Part shown: positions 8,177 through 18,035 of the stretch, piece by piece
How positions within the stretch are numbered: the first letter of the stretch is position 1
How the letters are laid out: every line of letters starts with the position of its first letter
Origin: Jatrophihabitans sp.
GTDB lineage: Bacteria; Actinomycetota; Actinomycetes; Mycobacteriales; Jatrophihabitantaceae
DNA length: 64,000 bases
NCBI GenBank assembly: GCA_036389035.1
Contig: DASVQQ010000039.1
Span: forward strand, 216,581 to 280,580
Direction of reading: 5' to 3'
The notes under the pieces: model-generated
What the model was told of the DNA's origin: nothing
Seen by the model: only the letters and a program-made list of their open reading frames with translations
Database searches by the model: none
Made by a program: the position numbers and the translations under genes

Positions 8177-9421
8177 ATGATGCTTGTCGTGCCCGTCGAG
8201 ACCACCCGGGTGGTCCTCGGAGTCTCCGGGGGCATCGCCGCGTACAAGGCGGTGGACCTGCTGCGCAGGCTGAGCGGGTCCGGCTACGACGTCACCGTGG
8301 TGCCCACCGAGGCGGCGTTGCGCTTCGTCGGCGAGCCGACCTGGGCCGCGCTGTCGCACAACCCGGTGCTCACCGACGTCTGGACCGGCGCCGAGCAGGT
8401 GCCGCACGTCCGGCTGGGCCGGCAGGCCGACCTGGTGGTGGTGGCGCCGGCGACCGCTGACCTGCTGGCCAGGGCAGCGCACGGCCTGGCCGACGACCTG
8501 CTCACCAACACCCTGCTCACCGCCCGGGGCCCGGTGCTGTTCGCCCCCGCGATGCACACCGAGATGTGGACCCACCCGGCGACCGTCGCCAACGTGGCCA
8601 CCCTGCGCAGCCGTGGCGCGGTCGTGCTGGAGCCTGCCTACGGCCGGCTGACCGGCGACGACTTCGGCCAGGGACGGCTGCCCGAACCGACCGAGATCGC
8701 CCGGCTGGCCGAGCTGCTGCTGCGCCGGCCGGACGCGCTGCGGCGGGACCTGGTGGGCCGCCGGGTGCTGATCACCGCCGGTGGCACCCGCGAGCCGCTG
8801 GACCCGGTGCGTTTTCTGGGCAACCGCTCCTCGGGCCGGCAGGGCTTCGACCTGGCCGCCGTCGCCGCCGCCCGCGGGGCCGAGGTGCACTTGGTGGCGG
8901 CCAACGTGGAGCTGCCGTGCCCGGCGGGCATCGAGCTGATCCGGGTCGGCAGCGCCGAGGAGCTACGCGCCACGACCCACGCCGCGGCCAAGTACGCCGA
9001 CGTGGTGGTGATGGCCGCCGCGGTGGCTGACTTCCGACCGGCCGCGCCGGCCGAGGTCAAGATCAAGAAGACTGACGCCGCCCCGGCCCCGATCGAGCTG
9101 ATCGGCAACCCGGACGTGCTTGCCGAACTGGTTCGGGCCCGCTCCGTCGGCCGGCTGAGCACGCCGGTGATCGTCGGCTTCGCGGCCGAGACCGGTGACC
9201 GGCACGCCGACGTGCTGACCCACGGCCGGGCGAAGCTGGCCCGCAAGGGCTGTGACCTGCTGGTCGTCAACGCCGTGTCCGATGGCCGGGTCTTCGGCCT
9301 GCCCGACAACGCCGCGGTGATCCTGAGCGCGACCGGACCCGAGATCGACGTCCCACTCGGTCCCAAAACCGTGTTAGCCGCAGCCCTTTGGGATGCGATC
9401 GCGGCATTGCTACCTGAGTAG
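8177..9421 (+). CDS. coaBC: Bifunctional phosphopantothenoylcysteine decarboxylase/synthase
   Basis: Two consecutive steps of coenzyme A synthesis. Residues 1-190 form the FMN-dependent decarboxylase (CoaC): LGVSGGIAAYKAVDLLRRL, then APAMHTEMW in the substrate clamp. Residues ~195-414 form the CTP-dependent synthetase (CoaB): ITAGGTREPLDPVRFLGNRS, SSGRQGFDLA and the KIKK loop. The ATG at 8177 is followed directly by a second ATG; both give the same protein within one residue. It sits between rpoZ and metK as in other actinobacteria. Confidence 0.96.
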   Translation: MMLVVPVETTRVVLGVSGGIAAYKAVDLLRRLSGSGYDVTVVPTEAALRFVGEPTWAALSHNPVLTDVWTGAEQVPHVRLGRQADLVVVAPATADLLARAAHGLADDLLTNTLLTARGPVLFAPAMHTEMWTHPATVANVATLRSRGAVVLEPAYGRLTGDDFGQGRLPEPTEIARLAELLLRRPDALRRDLVGRRVLITAGGTREPLDPVRFLGNRSSGRQGFDLAAVAAARGAEVHLVAANVELPCPAGIELIRVGSAEELRATTHAAAKYADVVVMAAAVADFRPAAPAEVKIKKTDAAPAPIELIGNPDVLAELVRARSVGRLSTPVIVGFAAETGDRHADVLTHGRAKLARKGCDLLVVNAVSDGRVFGLPDNAAVILSATGPEIDVPLGPKTVLAAALWDAIAALLPE

Positions 9422-9454
9422 ACTGCCCTTGCCATCACACCCCTAGGAGCTTTT

Positions 9455-10660
<1,206 letters not shown>

Positions 10661-10678
10661 TCCTTCTCTGCTTGTCGC

Positions 10679-10746
10679 CATTGTGCGGCCCGAACCCGCG
10701 CCGATCTCGGTCGAAACCGCGGGTTCGGGCCGCACAATGCGGTTTC
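10679..10746. terminator. Perfect 22-bp stem-loop between convergent metK and methyltransferase genes
   Basis: Arms 10679-10700 and 10718-10739 are perfectly complementary (left arm begins CATTGTGCGGCC), with a 17-base loop. There is no T-tract. A bidirectional terminator is the simplest reading. The loop-proximal GAAACCGC (10713-10720) also pairs with GCGGTTTC (10739-10746), giving a second, mutually exclusive fold. Confidence 0.75.
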
Positions 10747-10749
10747 CAG

Positions 10750-11487
10750 CTATTTGGAACAGGTGATGTGCATCCCCGAGGGTCTGGCGAGAAATTCTTC
10801 CCAGAAGCCCGCGCCGCGCTTGCGTTCGGAGTCCGGAGGGATCAGGAAAGGCTCGATCTTCCACGAGCGGAATCCCACGGTTCGGAATGCTTCCTCATAC
10901 GCTTCCCAGGGCAGCCAGTAGAAGTCGAACTCCACCGTCTTCTCGCCGAGGAACAACGTGCCGCGAAGCCTTGCCCCCTCGTGCAGGGTTTCCTCCATCA
11001 GGCGGAAGGAGAACCCGTACTTGCGCTGATCGAAGACGGGCTGCGGTGGCTGCAGGATGTTGGCGATGCTCGCCACGAAGTGCTGGCCCGGCTTGAGGTT
11101 GTCGTAGGCCGTCCGCACCATCTGGCGTAGTTGATCCCGGTTCTCGGCGTAGTGCAGGAGGTAGGCGGCGGAGACCCGGTCGAACTCGCCGATCCTCCCC
11201 AGCGTCGCGGCGTCCGCGACCCGGTACTCGATTCCTATGGGCTCGGTGTCTTCTCGCTGCTGGGCCAGCGCGATCATCTGCGGCGAGATGTCGACGCCCA
11301 CCACGTGCGCGGCCCCCCACTGTCTGAGGAGGCGGGTGCCCATCCCGTCGCCACAGGCCAGGTCGAGGACGGAGAGACCGGTGAGGTCACCAAGCCGGGC
11401 GCGCAGTGAGTGCCACTCGGCGTCGCGGAGCGGCACGGCGGCAGAGATCTTCTGGTAGTCGAGGGCAATCGTGTCGTACTGCGTCAC
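10750..11487 (-). CDS. Class I SAM-dependent methyltransferase
   Basis: 245 residues from a GTG with AGGGAG five bases upstream. Motif I is LDLACGDGMGTRLL and the acidic end of strand 2 is VVGVDIS, the classic SAM pocket; the rest resembles the ToxA-like small-molecule methyltransferases. The C-terminal half is rich in aromatic residues (FDFYWLPWEAYEEAF), probably the acceptor site. Substrate unknown. It is a single reverse-strand gene between metK and priA. Confidence 0.85.
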   Translation of the reverse strand: MTQYDTIALDYQKISAAVPLRDAEWHSLRARLGDLTGLSVLDLACGDGMGTRLLRQWGAAHVVGVDISPQMIALAQQREDTEPIGIEYRVADAATLGRIGEFDRVSAAYLLHYAENRDQLRQMVRTAYDNLKPGQHFVASIANILQPPQPVFDQRKYGFSFRLMEETLHEGARLRGTLFLGEKTVEFDFYWLPWEAYEEAFRTVGFRSWKIEPFLIPPDSERKRGAGFWEEFLARPSGMHITCSK

Positions 11488-11575
11488 GTGTCTCCCTGGG
11501 TGTGCTTGGGCGGTGCCGACGAACGTTTACCTTCGAATTTAACGCCGGAGTCCAGCCTCGCCGCCCGCCGCTCGC

Positions 11576-11640
11576 CTGATCGTTGGCCGCGCTGCAGGGG
11601 TTGCGTCGGCGAGTCGCCCTGCTATCGGGCCAACGATCGG
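11576..11640. repeat. Interrupted inverted repeat upstream of priA
   Basis: GATCGTTGGCC (11578-11588) and GGCCAACGATC (11628-11638) are exact reverse complements 39 bases apart; one more G-C pair is possible at the ends. It lies in the 221-base divergent spacer between the methyltransferase and priA and could be a regulator site or a folded leader. A weak TAGGCA box six bases before the priA GTG is the only promoter hint. Confidence 0.55.
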
Positions 11641-11708
11641 CGCGTCGAGAGCTGAGCGCTGGACGTATGGGGTCGGAGAACGTCGGCCTCGGCTGGTAGG
11701 CATATGCC

Positions 11709-13751
11709 GTGACCGCCGACCGCACGGACGCTCCCAGCCTGCCCGGGCTGGCGGCGCGGGCGGCCGTCCGCCGGGCTCCGCGGCCGCCGCGGGACCGCCA
11801 GCCGGCTGAGCTGCTGCCGGTGGCGCGGGTGGCCGTCGACTCGCCGTTGCCGCACCTGGACCGACCCTTCGATTACCTGGTGCCGGCCGAGCTGGACGAG
11901 GTGGTGGTTCCCGGGTCCCGGGTCCGGGTGCGGTTCGCCGGCCGGCTGATCGACGGCTGGGTGCTGCGGCGGCTCGAGGCCAGCGAGCACGACGGCCGGC
12001 TGTCCTACCTGGAGCGGGGCGTCGGCGACGAGCCGGTGCTGACCGCTGAGACGGCCGAGCTGTTCCGCACGGTGGCCGATCGGTGGGCCGGCACCTTCGC
12101 CGACGTGCTGCGGCTGGCGGTGCCGCCCCGGCATGCCCGTGCCGAGTCGGCGGTGGCAGTCGAGGCCGCGGTTGCGCCTGCGGCGCCTGATCCGGACGGC
12201 TGGGCGCGCTACCGGGCCGGCGCTGCCTGGCTGAGCGGGGTGCAGGCCGGCCGGCCGGTGCGGGCGGTGTGGAACGCGGTGCCGGGGGAGGACTGGCCGG
12301 CCCGGATCGCCGAGGCGGCGCAGGCGGCGCTGGCCGGCGGTCGGGGGGTGCTGGTGGTGGTGCCCGACGGGCGCGACATCAGCCGGGTCGACGCGGCGCT
12401 GCAGGCGGCGCTGCCCAAGGGCTCGCACGTGGTGCTGAGCGCCGATCTGGGACCCGAGGCCCGTTACCGGCGGTGGCTGGCGGTGCGGCGCGGGGCGGTC
12501 CGGGCGGTGCTCGGCAACCGGTCGGCAGTGTTCGCGCCGGTGGCCGACCTGGGGCTGGTGGTGATCTGGGACGACGGCGACGACCTGCACGCCGAGCCCC
12601 GCGCGCCCTACCCGCATGCCCGCGACGTCGCCGTGCTGCGAGCCGCCGGCACCGGCGCGGCGCTGCTGGTGGCCGGCTTCGCCCGGACTGCGGAGGCGGC
12701 GCTGCTGGTCGAGTCGGGCTGGGCGCAGCCGATCGTCGCCGACCGGGCGGTGCTGCGGGCCGCCGCGCCCCGGATCGTGGCGCTGGGCGATGAGGTGGAA
12801 CTCGAACGCGACCCGGTCGCCCGGTCGACCCGGTTGCCGGCGCTGGCCTTTCGAACCGCCCGGGCCGCGCTGGCCGCCGGCAGCCCGGTGCTGGTGCAGG
12901 TGCCCCGGCGCGGTTACGCGCCGACCCTGGCGTGCGCCAAGGACCGGACGCCGGCCCGCTGCCGGCACTGCTCCGGGCCGCTGGCGGCGGCGTCGCGGCA
13001 GGGGCTGCCGTCCTGCCGGTGGTGCGGCCGGCCGGCGGCGGACTGGCGCTGCCCCAAGTGCGGCGCCGACCGGCTGCGGGCGATGGTGGTCGGCTCGACC
13101 CGGACCGCCGAGGAGCTGGGCCGGGCGTTTCCGGGGGTGGTGCTGCGGGTGAGCGCCGGTGATTCGGTGCTGGCCGACATCCCGGCCGGGCCGGCGCTGG
13201 TGGTGGCGACGCCGGGCGCTGAGCCGGTCGCCCCGGACGGGTACGGCGCGGCGCTGTTGCTGGACGGCTGGGCGTTGCTGTCCCGGCCCGACCTGCGGGC
13301 GGCGGAGGAGGCGATGCGGCGCTGGGCGAACGCGGCGGCGCTGGTGCGCGGCGACGGCACCGTGATCGTCGGCGCTGACGCCTCGCTGGCGGTGGTGCAG
13401 GCGCTGCTGCGGTGGGACCCGGCCGGGCATGCCGAGCGTGAGCTGGCCGACCGGCGTGAGCTGCACTTTCCGCCGATCAGCCGGATGGCTGCCCTGGTCG
13501 GCGCGCCGGCTGACGTCGCCGAGTTGCTGTCGCTGAGCCAGCTGCCTGGTTCGGCCGAGGAGCTCGGCTCGGTGCCGGTGCAAGCTGTTCGCGGCGGCCA
13601 GCCGACCGAGCACATCCGCAGCCTGTTGCGGGTGCCGCGGCCGGACGGGGTGGCGCTGGCCGAGGCCCTGCACGCCGCGGCGGCCGTCCGATCAGCGCGC
13701 AAGTCCGGGGGAGCGGTGCGGATCATGCTTGACCCGCTTGAGTTGTTCTGA
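11709..13751 (+). CDS. priA: Primosomal protein N' (PriA), degenerate actinobacterial form
   Basis: 680 residues. The N-terminal PriA DNA-binding domain is intact (PLPHLDRPFDYLVPAEL). The central helicase lacks its motors: no GxTGSGKT Walker A occurs where VWNAVPGEDW now stands, and the DEEH Walker B box is replaced by IWDDGDD. The zinc region is kept, with cysteine pairs CRHCSGP, CRWCGR and CPKCGADR. Such ATPase-dead PriA is the known actinobacterial type ('probable primosomal protein N-prime'), so it presumably loads restart factors without unwinding. GTG start, no clear Shine-Dalgarno. It is convergent with the VanX-like gene, five bases apart. Confidence 0.93.
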   Translation: MTADRTDAPSLPGLAARAAVRRAPRPPRDRQPAELLPVARVAVDSPLPHLDRPFDYLVPAELDEVVVPGSRVRVRFAGRLIDGWVLRRLEASEHDGRLSYLERGVGDEPVLTAETAELFRTVADRWAGTFADVLRLAVPPRHARAESAVAVEAAVAPAAPDPDGWARYRAGAAWLSGVQAGRPVRAVWNAVPGEDWPARIAEAAQAALAGGRGVLVVVPDGRDISRVDAALQAALPKGSHVVLSADLGPEARYRRWLAVRRGAVRAVLGNRSAVFAPVADLGLVVIWDDGDDLHAEPRAPYPHARDVAVLRAAGTGAALLVAGFARTAEAALLVESGWAQPIVADRAVLRAAAPRIVALGDEVELERDPVARSTRLPALAFRTARAALAAGSPVLVQVPRRGYAPTLACAKDRTPARCRHCSGPLAAASRQGLPSCRWCGRPAADWRCPKCGADRLRAMVVGSTRTAEELGRAFPGVVLRVSAGDSVLADIPAGPALVVATPGAEPVAPDGYGAALLLDGWALLSRPDLRAAEEAMRRWANAAALVRGDGTVIVGADASLAVVQALLRWDPAGHAERELADRRELHFPPISRMAALVGAPADVAELLSLSQLPGSAEELGSVPVQAVRGGQPTEHIRSLLRVPRPDGVALAEALHAAAAVRSARKSGGAVRIMLDPLELF

Positions 13752-13756
13752 CCGGA

Positions 13757-14641
13757 CTAGGTGAGCGGGGCGTTGAGGTGCGGGCGCCTGACCCCGGAGT
13801 TTGGCCCGTTGAAGTGCCACCACTCACCTGAGTACACGGTGATCCCGCCGGAATTCATCGCCGACCGCAGCCGCGCCCGGTTGGCCTGCGCCTGCTGGCT
13901 GACCCCGTCGGTCGCGAACGCCCTAGCGATCGACGAGAAGTGGTCAAAGTCGGTGCCCATGTCCAGCAGGCAACGGCGTTGGACTCGCTGAGCGGCTGGG
14001 CATTGCCGACCGGTGGCCGCATAGGCAAGCGTGATGTCGACCGAGCGGCCGGCTACGTGGCTGGTCGCGTACGGCCCGGGCCGGGCCACCCACTGCGGGT
14101 CGGAGACGATGTCGAACATGCGCACCTGCACCGCGTGCGGCCGGTAGCAGTCCCAGAAGACGACGACAAAGCCCTCGCGCCGCAACCGGTCCGCGGCCAC
14201 CTTCAAGCCGGGCGCCATCGACTCGTGCACCAGGCATCGGGCGCCGGCCGGGTACATCGGCACGCCGACGAAGTTGTTGCTGGTGGCATAGCGCAATTCG
14301 ACGATCGCGTCGGGGACGACCGTCCGGATATCGACCAACCCCACCGCGCGGGCCGTGACCCCGGCCGGCGGCGCCGACGCGCTACGCGACACCGAGGGAC
14401 GTGACGTCGGAGGCCGCGAGGTCGCAAGCCGCGACACTGATGACCGGGCTGTGGTGCGGGCGGGTGACGAGCCAACCGTGCCCGCCGACGACGAGCGCGC
14501 CGGGGACGAGGACGCGAAAGACGACGAGAGCGACGGCGAGGAACTAGCCGGCAGCTGCGCGTCAGCGGCGGGGCGCGAGGTGCAGCCTGCGCTGGCGGCA
14601 AGTAGCAGCAGCGCAAGCCACCACCGCCCGAACCTGATCAT
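13757..14641 (-). CDS. VanX-like D-Ala-D-Ala dipeptidase lipoprotein (M15D)
   Basis: 294 residues from the ATG at 14641 (MIRFGRWW). Signal peptide with lipobox LAASAGC, so it is probably anchored outside the membrane, followed by a ~75-residue Ser/Ala/Arg-rich linker. The catalytic domain carries the zinc ligands SHVAGRSVD (His, Asp) and GEWWHF (catalytic Glu, third His ligand), as in VanX/DdpX peptidases that cut D-Ala-D-Ala. An extracytoplasmic lipoprotein form is more likely to recycle wall dipeptides or act as a DD-carboxypeptidase than to give vancomycin resistance; no vanHA genes are nearby. Confidence 0.85.
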   Translation of the reverse strand: MIRFGRWWLALLLLAASAGCTSRPAADAQLPASSSPSLSSSFASSSPARSSSAGTVGSSPARTTARSSVSRLATSRPPTSRPSVSRSASAPPAGVTARAVGLVDIRTVVPDAIVELRYATSNNFVGVPMYPAGARCLVHESMAPGLKVAADRLRREGFVVVFWDCYRPHAVQVRMFDIVSDPQWVARPGPYATSHVAGRSVDITLAYAATGRQCPAAQRVQRRCLLDMGTDFDHFSSIARAFATDGVSQQAQANRARLRSAMNSGGITVYSGEWWHFNGPNSGVRRPHLNAPLT

Positions 14642-14800
14642 GGGCCCATCCTGGCGGTCTGCCGACTGGCAGGCAATTCGCCGCACAAGACCGGCGATGC
14701 CGTCAGGCCCGGAAGGCGACCGTGCGGTGCTCGCCGGCGAGTCAGGGTCGCCTGGTCATCCGGTAGGAACAGGTGCGCCAAAGGGTCGGAGCCGCGATCA

Positions 14801-14838
14801 CATTTCCATTATTAATTAGTACATAATATACAATATTG
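14801..14838 (+). promoter_or_regulatory. AT-rich promoter-like patch before the HDWE-motif gene
   Basis: About 38 bases with only a handful of G or C, in a ~70% GC genome, containing ATTAATTAGT and a TACAAT -10-like box (14829-14834). It lies 70 bases before an AAGGAG-GTG start. The remainder of the 264-base spacer shows no gene. Confidence 0.5.
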
Positions 14839-14905
14839 CTGCCCGTTCGAAGCGAGGCGTGAATCGGCCAGTTGCCGGTCGCCCTCACACCCCCAAGGAG
14901 TACAT

Positions 14906-16405
14906 GTGCGGTTCCGCGCGCCCCTCCCGTCCAGTCCTGGCCCTGCCCAGCTGCCCCGAACGTCGCTTCGCACTGCGCTGCGAGCGATGGTTCTCGCGGT
15001 GCTCGTCCTGGCGACCTTGCCGGTGATCTCAAACCAAGAGGCTCATGCCGTCGTGCCGTTGCTGACGAACACGCAGCGCCAGGCCTATCTCAACTACTAC
15101 GCGCCGGTGATCTTCAAGCGCGGCAACGAGAACAACGCGCAGGAAGGCCGCGACTGGCTGACCAACTACGACTTCGACCAGGACCAGAACTTCGCGACGA
15201 ACCGCGTCAACTGGCTGAAGGTGAACCAGTACACCGCCGCGTCGGCGGCCAAGGCGACCACGAGCCCGTACGCCAGGTGGCGGATCCGCCCGACCCTGTA
15301 CACCTCGCTGATCGAGTACATGACCGGCAGCACCAAGTCGCTGGTGCTGCTCTACCACGTGTACAACGCGGCGGACAAGGAAGGCTCCGAGATCCACGAC
15401 TGGGAGCGGATCGAGATCGTCGTGCGCAACGTCACCGGCACGCCCGGGGCAACCGGTGAGTACGTGAACACCTCGACCATCACCCATCACAGTGAGGACA
15501 TCATCCGCAAGCGCGGGGACTCCGGGTTCAACTTCATGAACACCGCCACGGGCAAGCACCTGATGATCTGGCAGGCCGACGAGGCCGGCGAGGTCACGGC
15601 CACCCACGCGCACGAGCTGCGGTATTCCAACGACACCCACAGCGCGCTCATCAGCCAACCCTCGACCAACCAGGCCGAGGTGGAGATCAGCGGCAAGGAC
15701 AGTGACAAGAACGTCCACTACATCTTCGTCCCGCAGTCGTCCTCGGCCGCGGTCAGCGCCTGGGGCGCGAAGCCGCTGAACTTCTCCAACGCCTCCACGT
15801 CATTCACCGGATACGACAACGAGCAGACCATCGCCTGGTACCAGACGAAGCGGCTCACCTATGAACTGCAGGACATCGCCGACATCACCCTGAGCCACTG
15901 GTCCGGCAACCCGGCCTGGTCCACGCACTGGCTGTCGAGCACGGCGGGCGACATCGTGCTGGAGTCGCCGGTCGTGAACGAGACGGGGGCGATCGATGTC
16001 CCCGCCGGACGCCAGCGCTTCCACACGCGGGCCCGTGACAACGGAAAGTCCGATCTGGACGGCGGGCGCAACGGGCAACTGCTCAAGGACTGGTTCTACG
16101 GCGCTTACTCCGCCGAGGCGGACGAGGACTGGCCCTCCACCAGCGACGACTTCGAGGCTTTCGAAGGGGTGGGCACCGACAACTCCGTGTGGACCCGTCA
16201 GATGGCCAGCGGACGCTACGACTCGCCCAACTCCTACTGGTGGCAGCATGACTACTTCGTCCACGACGGGACGGTCGACACCGACAGCACCGAGGAGAAC
16301 GGCGACTGGCTGCGCGGCGCCTGGTACACCGCCGCCAACGGCGGGTTCGACGGGCGCTGGGTGCAGCTGTTCGACGACCGGCCGGGGCTTGAGCCTCCAG
16401 CCTGA
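14906..16405 (+). CDS. Secreted protein with Vps62/NPP1-like HDWE motif
   Basis: 499 residues from the GTG at 14906, five bases after AAGGAG. A Sec signal peptide runs to about residue 47 (LAVLVLATLPVISNQEAHA). The mature N-terminus is rich in Asn/Asp/Tyr. Residues ~160-260 contain EIHDWERIEIVV followed by HAHELRY, resembling the HDWE core of necrosis-inducing (NPP1) and Vps62 (DUF946-type) proteins. The C-terminal third is Trp/Asp/Ser rich and has no motif I recognise. Exported, function unknown; a lectin-like or enzyme role on external polymers is possible. It ends before a strong hairpin and seems to be a single-gene unit. Confidence 0.7.
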   Translation: MRFRAPLPSSPGPAQLPRTSLRTALRAMVLAVLVLATLPVISNQEAHAVVPLLTNTQRQAYLNYYAPVIFKRGNENNAQEGRDWLTNYDFDQDQNFATNRVNWLKVNQYTAASAAKATTSPYARWRIRPTLYTSLIEYMTGSTKSLVLLYHVYNAADKEGSEIHDWERIEIVVRNVTGTPGATGEYVNTSTITHHSEDIIRKRGDSGFNFMNTATGKHLMIWQADEAGEVTATHAHELRYSNDTHSALISQPSTNQAEVEISGKDSDKNVHYIFVPQSSSAAVSAWGAKPLNFSNASTSFTGYDNEQTIAWYQTKRLTYELQDIADITLSHWSGNPAWSTHWLSSTAGDIVLESPVVNETGAIDVPAGRQRFHTRARDNGKSDLDGGRNGQLLKDWFYGAYSAEADEDWPSTSDDFEAFEGVGTDNSVWTRQMASGRYDSPNSYWWQHDYFVHDGTVDTDSTEENGDWLRGAWYTAANGGFDGRWVQLFDDRPGLEPPA

Positions 16406-16420
16406 CATCTGGCACCAGTA

Positions 16421-16457
16421 CGGCCCGGCTCGCGCGCAGTGCGCGTGAGCCGGGCCG
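16421..16457 (+). terminator. Hairpin terminator
   Basis: A 17-bp stem (left arm begins CGGCCCGGCTCGCG, one G-U pair) with an AGT loop, 16 bases after the stop of the HDWE-motif gene. No T-tract, as is usual in high-GC actinobacteria. Confidence 0.8.
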
Positions 16458-16530
16458 GCGCCCCGGGATCGGTCGCTGCAGCCACACCGCCGCTCGCGGT
16501 GTTGTCAGACGGCTGTCCTACCTTGCGAGG

Positions 16531-16920
16531 ATGGACATGGACTGGAAGATCGAGCTCATCTTCATCCCGGTGACCGACGTCGACCGCGCCAAGGCGTTCT
16601 ACGTCGATCAGGTCGGTTTCCACGCCGACCACGACCAGCAGGTCAACGAGCAGTTGCGCTTCGTGCAGCTGACCCCGCCCGGGTCGGCGTGCTCGATCGC
16701 GTTCGGCACCGGCATCACCCAGATGACGCCGGGCAGCCAGCGCGGCGTGCAGGTGGTGGTGCCCGACGCGGCGGCGGCTCGCCAGCACCTGCTCGACCAC
16801 GGTGTGCAGGCCAGCGAGGTCGACGTGCAGCCATGGGGCTCATTCGTGACCTTCGACGACCCGGACGGCAACGGCTGGGTCCTGCAGGAGCTGCCCCCGC
16901 GCATGCGACCGGCCCCGTGA
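16531..16920 (+). CDS. VOC (glyoxalase/bleomycin resistance) family protein
   Basis: 129 residues, one vicinal-oxygen-chelate domain made of two beta-alpha-beta-beta-beta modules: KIELIFIPVTDVDRAKAFY opens the first and GVQVVVPDAAAARQHL the second; it ends FDDPDGNGWVLQE, the usual metal-ligand strand. The best matches by eye are the actinobacterial 'glyoxalase superfamily' proteins of unknown substrate. GAGG lies close before the ATG; a second in-frame ATG follows two codons later. Confidence 0.85.
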   Translation: MDMDWKIELIFIPVTDVDRAKAFYVDQVGFHADHDQQVNEQLRFVQLTPPGSACSIAFGTGITQMTPGSQRGVQVVVPDAAAARQHLLDHGVQASEVDVQPWGSFVTFDDPDGNGWVLQELPPRMRPAP

Positions 16921-16923
16921 CCT

Positions 16924-16973
16924 GACGCCGGTCAGACAGCCGCTGTTCAGACAGACGCCAGTCAGACAGCCGC
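16924..16973. repeat. Two near-identical 20-bp direct repeats
   Basis: Units at 16924-16943 and 16954-16973 (beginning GACGCCGGTCAGACAG) match at 19 of 20 bases and are separated by a half copy (TTCAGACAGAC). They fill the short spacer between two convergent genes. Origin unknown; replication slippage is the plain explanation. Confidence 0.7.
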
Positions 16974-16976
16974 CGG

Positions 16977-17987
16977 TCAAGCAGGCGCATCCGGTGACTG
17001 GCCGGTGGCCTCGGCCGTTTCGCCAGCCGCGGTCTCGTCCGCCTCCCGGCGTGCGCGCGCCCGCCGCTTGCCCTCGTGCATGGCGGCCACCCGCGCGATC
17101 GGGATCAGCCGGCCCTCCTCGACGAGAATCTCGCTCAAAGGCTGCGGCTCCGGCATCCGCTCGGCCCACGGATCACCCGAACCCATCAGCCCGAGCGCGG
17201 TGTGCACGGTGAAGTCAGCGGGCTGGACGCTGTCGAGTTCGTCCCAGGAAAGCGGGAACGACACCGGCAGCCCAGCGCGCAGCCGCGGGCTGTACGCCGC
17301 CACCACCGTGGCCCCGCCGGCGCGGGTCGAGTCCAGAAACACCTTTCCCTCACGGTCCTCCCGGACGAACGCCGTGGTGGCCAGCGCCGGGTCCAGGCGC
17401 TCGGCGCGCACCGCCAGCGCCCGGGTCGCCGCGGCCACCTCTTCCGTCGCCGCGCCCGCGATCGGCACCATGACGTGCACGCCCTTGGCGCCGCTGGTCT
17501 TGAGCGCGCCCCGCATCCCCACCTCGGCCAGCGCCTGTCGCACCAGCAGGGCAGCGTCCAGGGCGACCCGGAACGCCGCCCCCTCCGGCGGGTCGATGTC
17601 GAGCACCAGGTGCGTCGGCCGATCGCGCTGGTCGAGCCGGAACAGCGTCGGGTGGTACTCCACGGCGCGCTGGTTGGCGAACCAGAGCAGCGTCGGGCGG
17701 TCATCGCACAGCGCGTAAGAGATCTCGCGCTTGGACGCCTCGGCCCACACCGTCACCGTCTTCACCCACTCCGGGGTGTACTTGGGAACGTTCTTCTGCA
17801 TGAACGCGTCCTGGCCGCGCAGGATGCGCACCACCGACAGCGGCCGATCCCGCAGGCCCGGCAGCATCCGGTCGGCGATGGCGTCGAGATAGTCCACGAA
17901 CTCACGCTTGGTGGCGCCCGCGCCGTCGAACAGCGGCTGATCGAGGTTCGTCAGCTGGACGCCGTCGCGGACGTCATCTTTGCTCAT
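16977..17987 (-). CDS. Stand-alone LigD-type primase-polymerase
   Basis: 336 residues from ATG 17987 (a GTG at 18002 adds five). Archaeo-eukaryotic primase fold of the LigD polymerase domain: metal-binding LVLDIDPPEG (Asp-x-Asp), the SGAKGVHVMVP motif and FLDSTR. No ligase or phosphoesterase domain is attached and no ku or ligase gene is in view. Mycobacteria have similar stand-alone polymerases (PolD1/Prim-PolC) that fill short gaps with ribonucleotides, and length and layout match those. The C-terminal ~30 residues are a charged, Ala/Glu-rich tail. Confidence 0.88.
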   Translation of the reverse strand: MSKDDVRDGVQLTNLDQPLFDGAGATKREFVDYLDAIADRMLPGLRDRPLSVVRILRGQDAFMQKNVPKYTPEWVKTVTVWAEASKREISYALCDDRPTLLWFANQRAVEYHPTLFRLDQRDRPTHLVLDIDPPEGAAFRVALDAALLVRQALAEVGMRGALKTSGAKGVHVMVPIAGAATEEVAAATRALAVRAERLDPALATTAFVREDREGKVFLDSTRAGGATVVAAYSPRLRAGLPVSFPLSWDELDSVQPADFTVHTALGLMGSGDPWAERMPEPQPLSEILVEEGRLIPIARVAAMHEGKRRARARREADETAAGETAEATGQSPDAPA

Positions 17988-18035
17988 CCGCCCATCCTGC
18001 ACCCACCTTGAGGCGTGGTGGCCTCCGACGCCCGG

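Noticed and set aside
11622..13673. 683-codon reverse frame over priA
   Set aside because: Gln/Arg/Pro-rich antisense artefact opposite a recognised gene.
13757..14641. Vancomycin resistance determinant
   Set aside because: VanX-like fold but exported as a lipoprotein and with no vanH, vanA or regulator genes nearby.
14742..15032. Short reverse frame over the start of the HDWE-motif gene
   Set aside because: Overlaps the signal peptide of the forward gene and has no ribosome site or motif.
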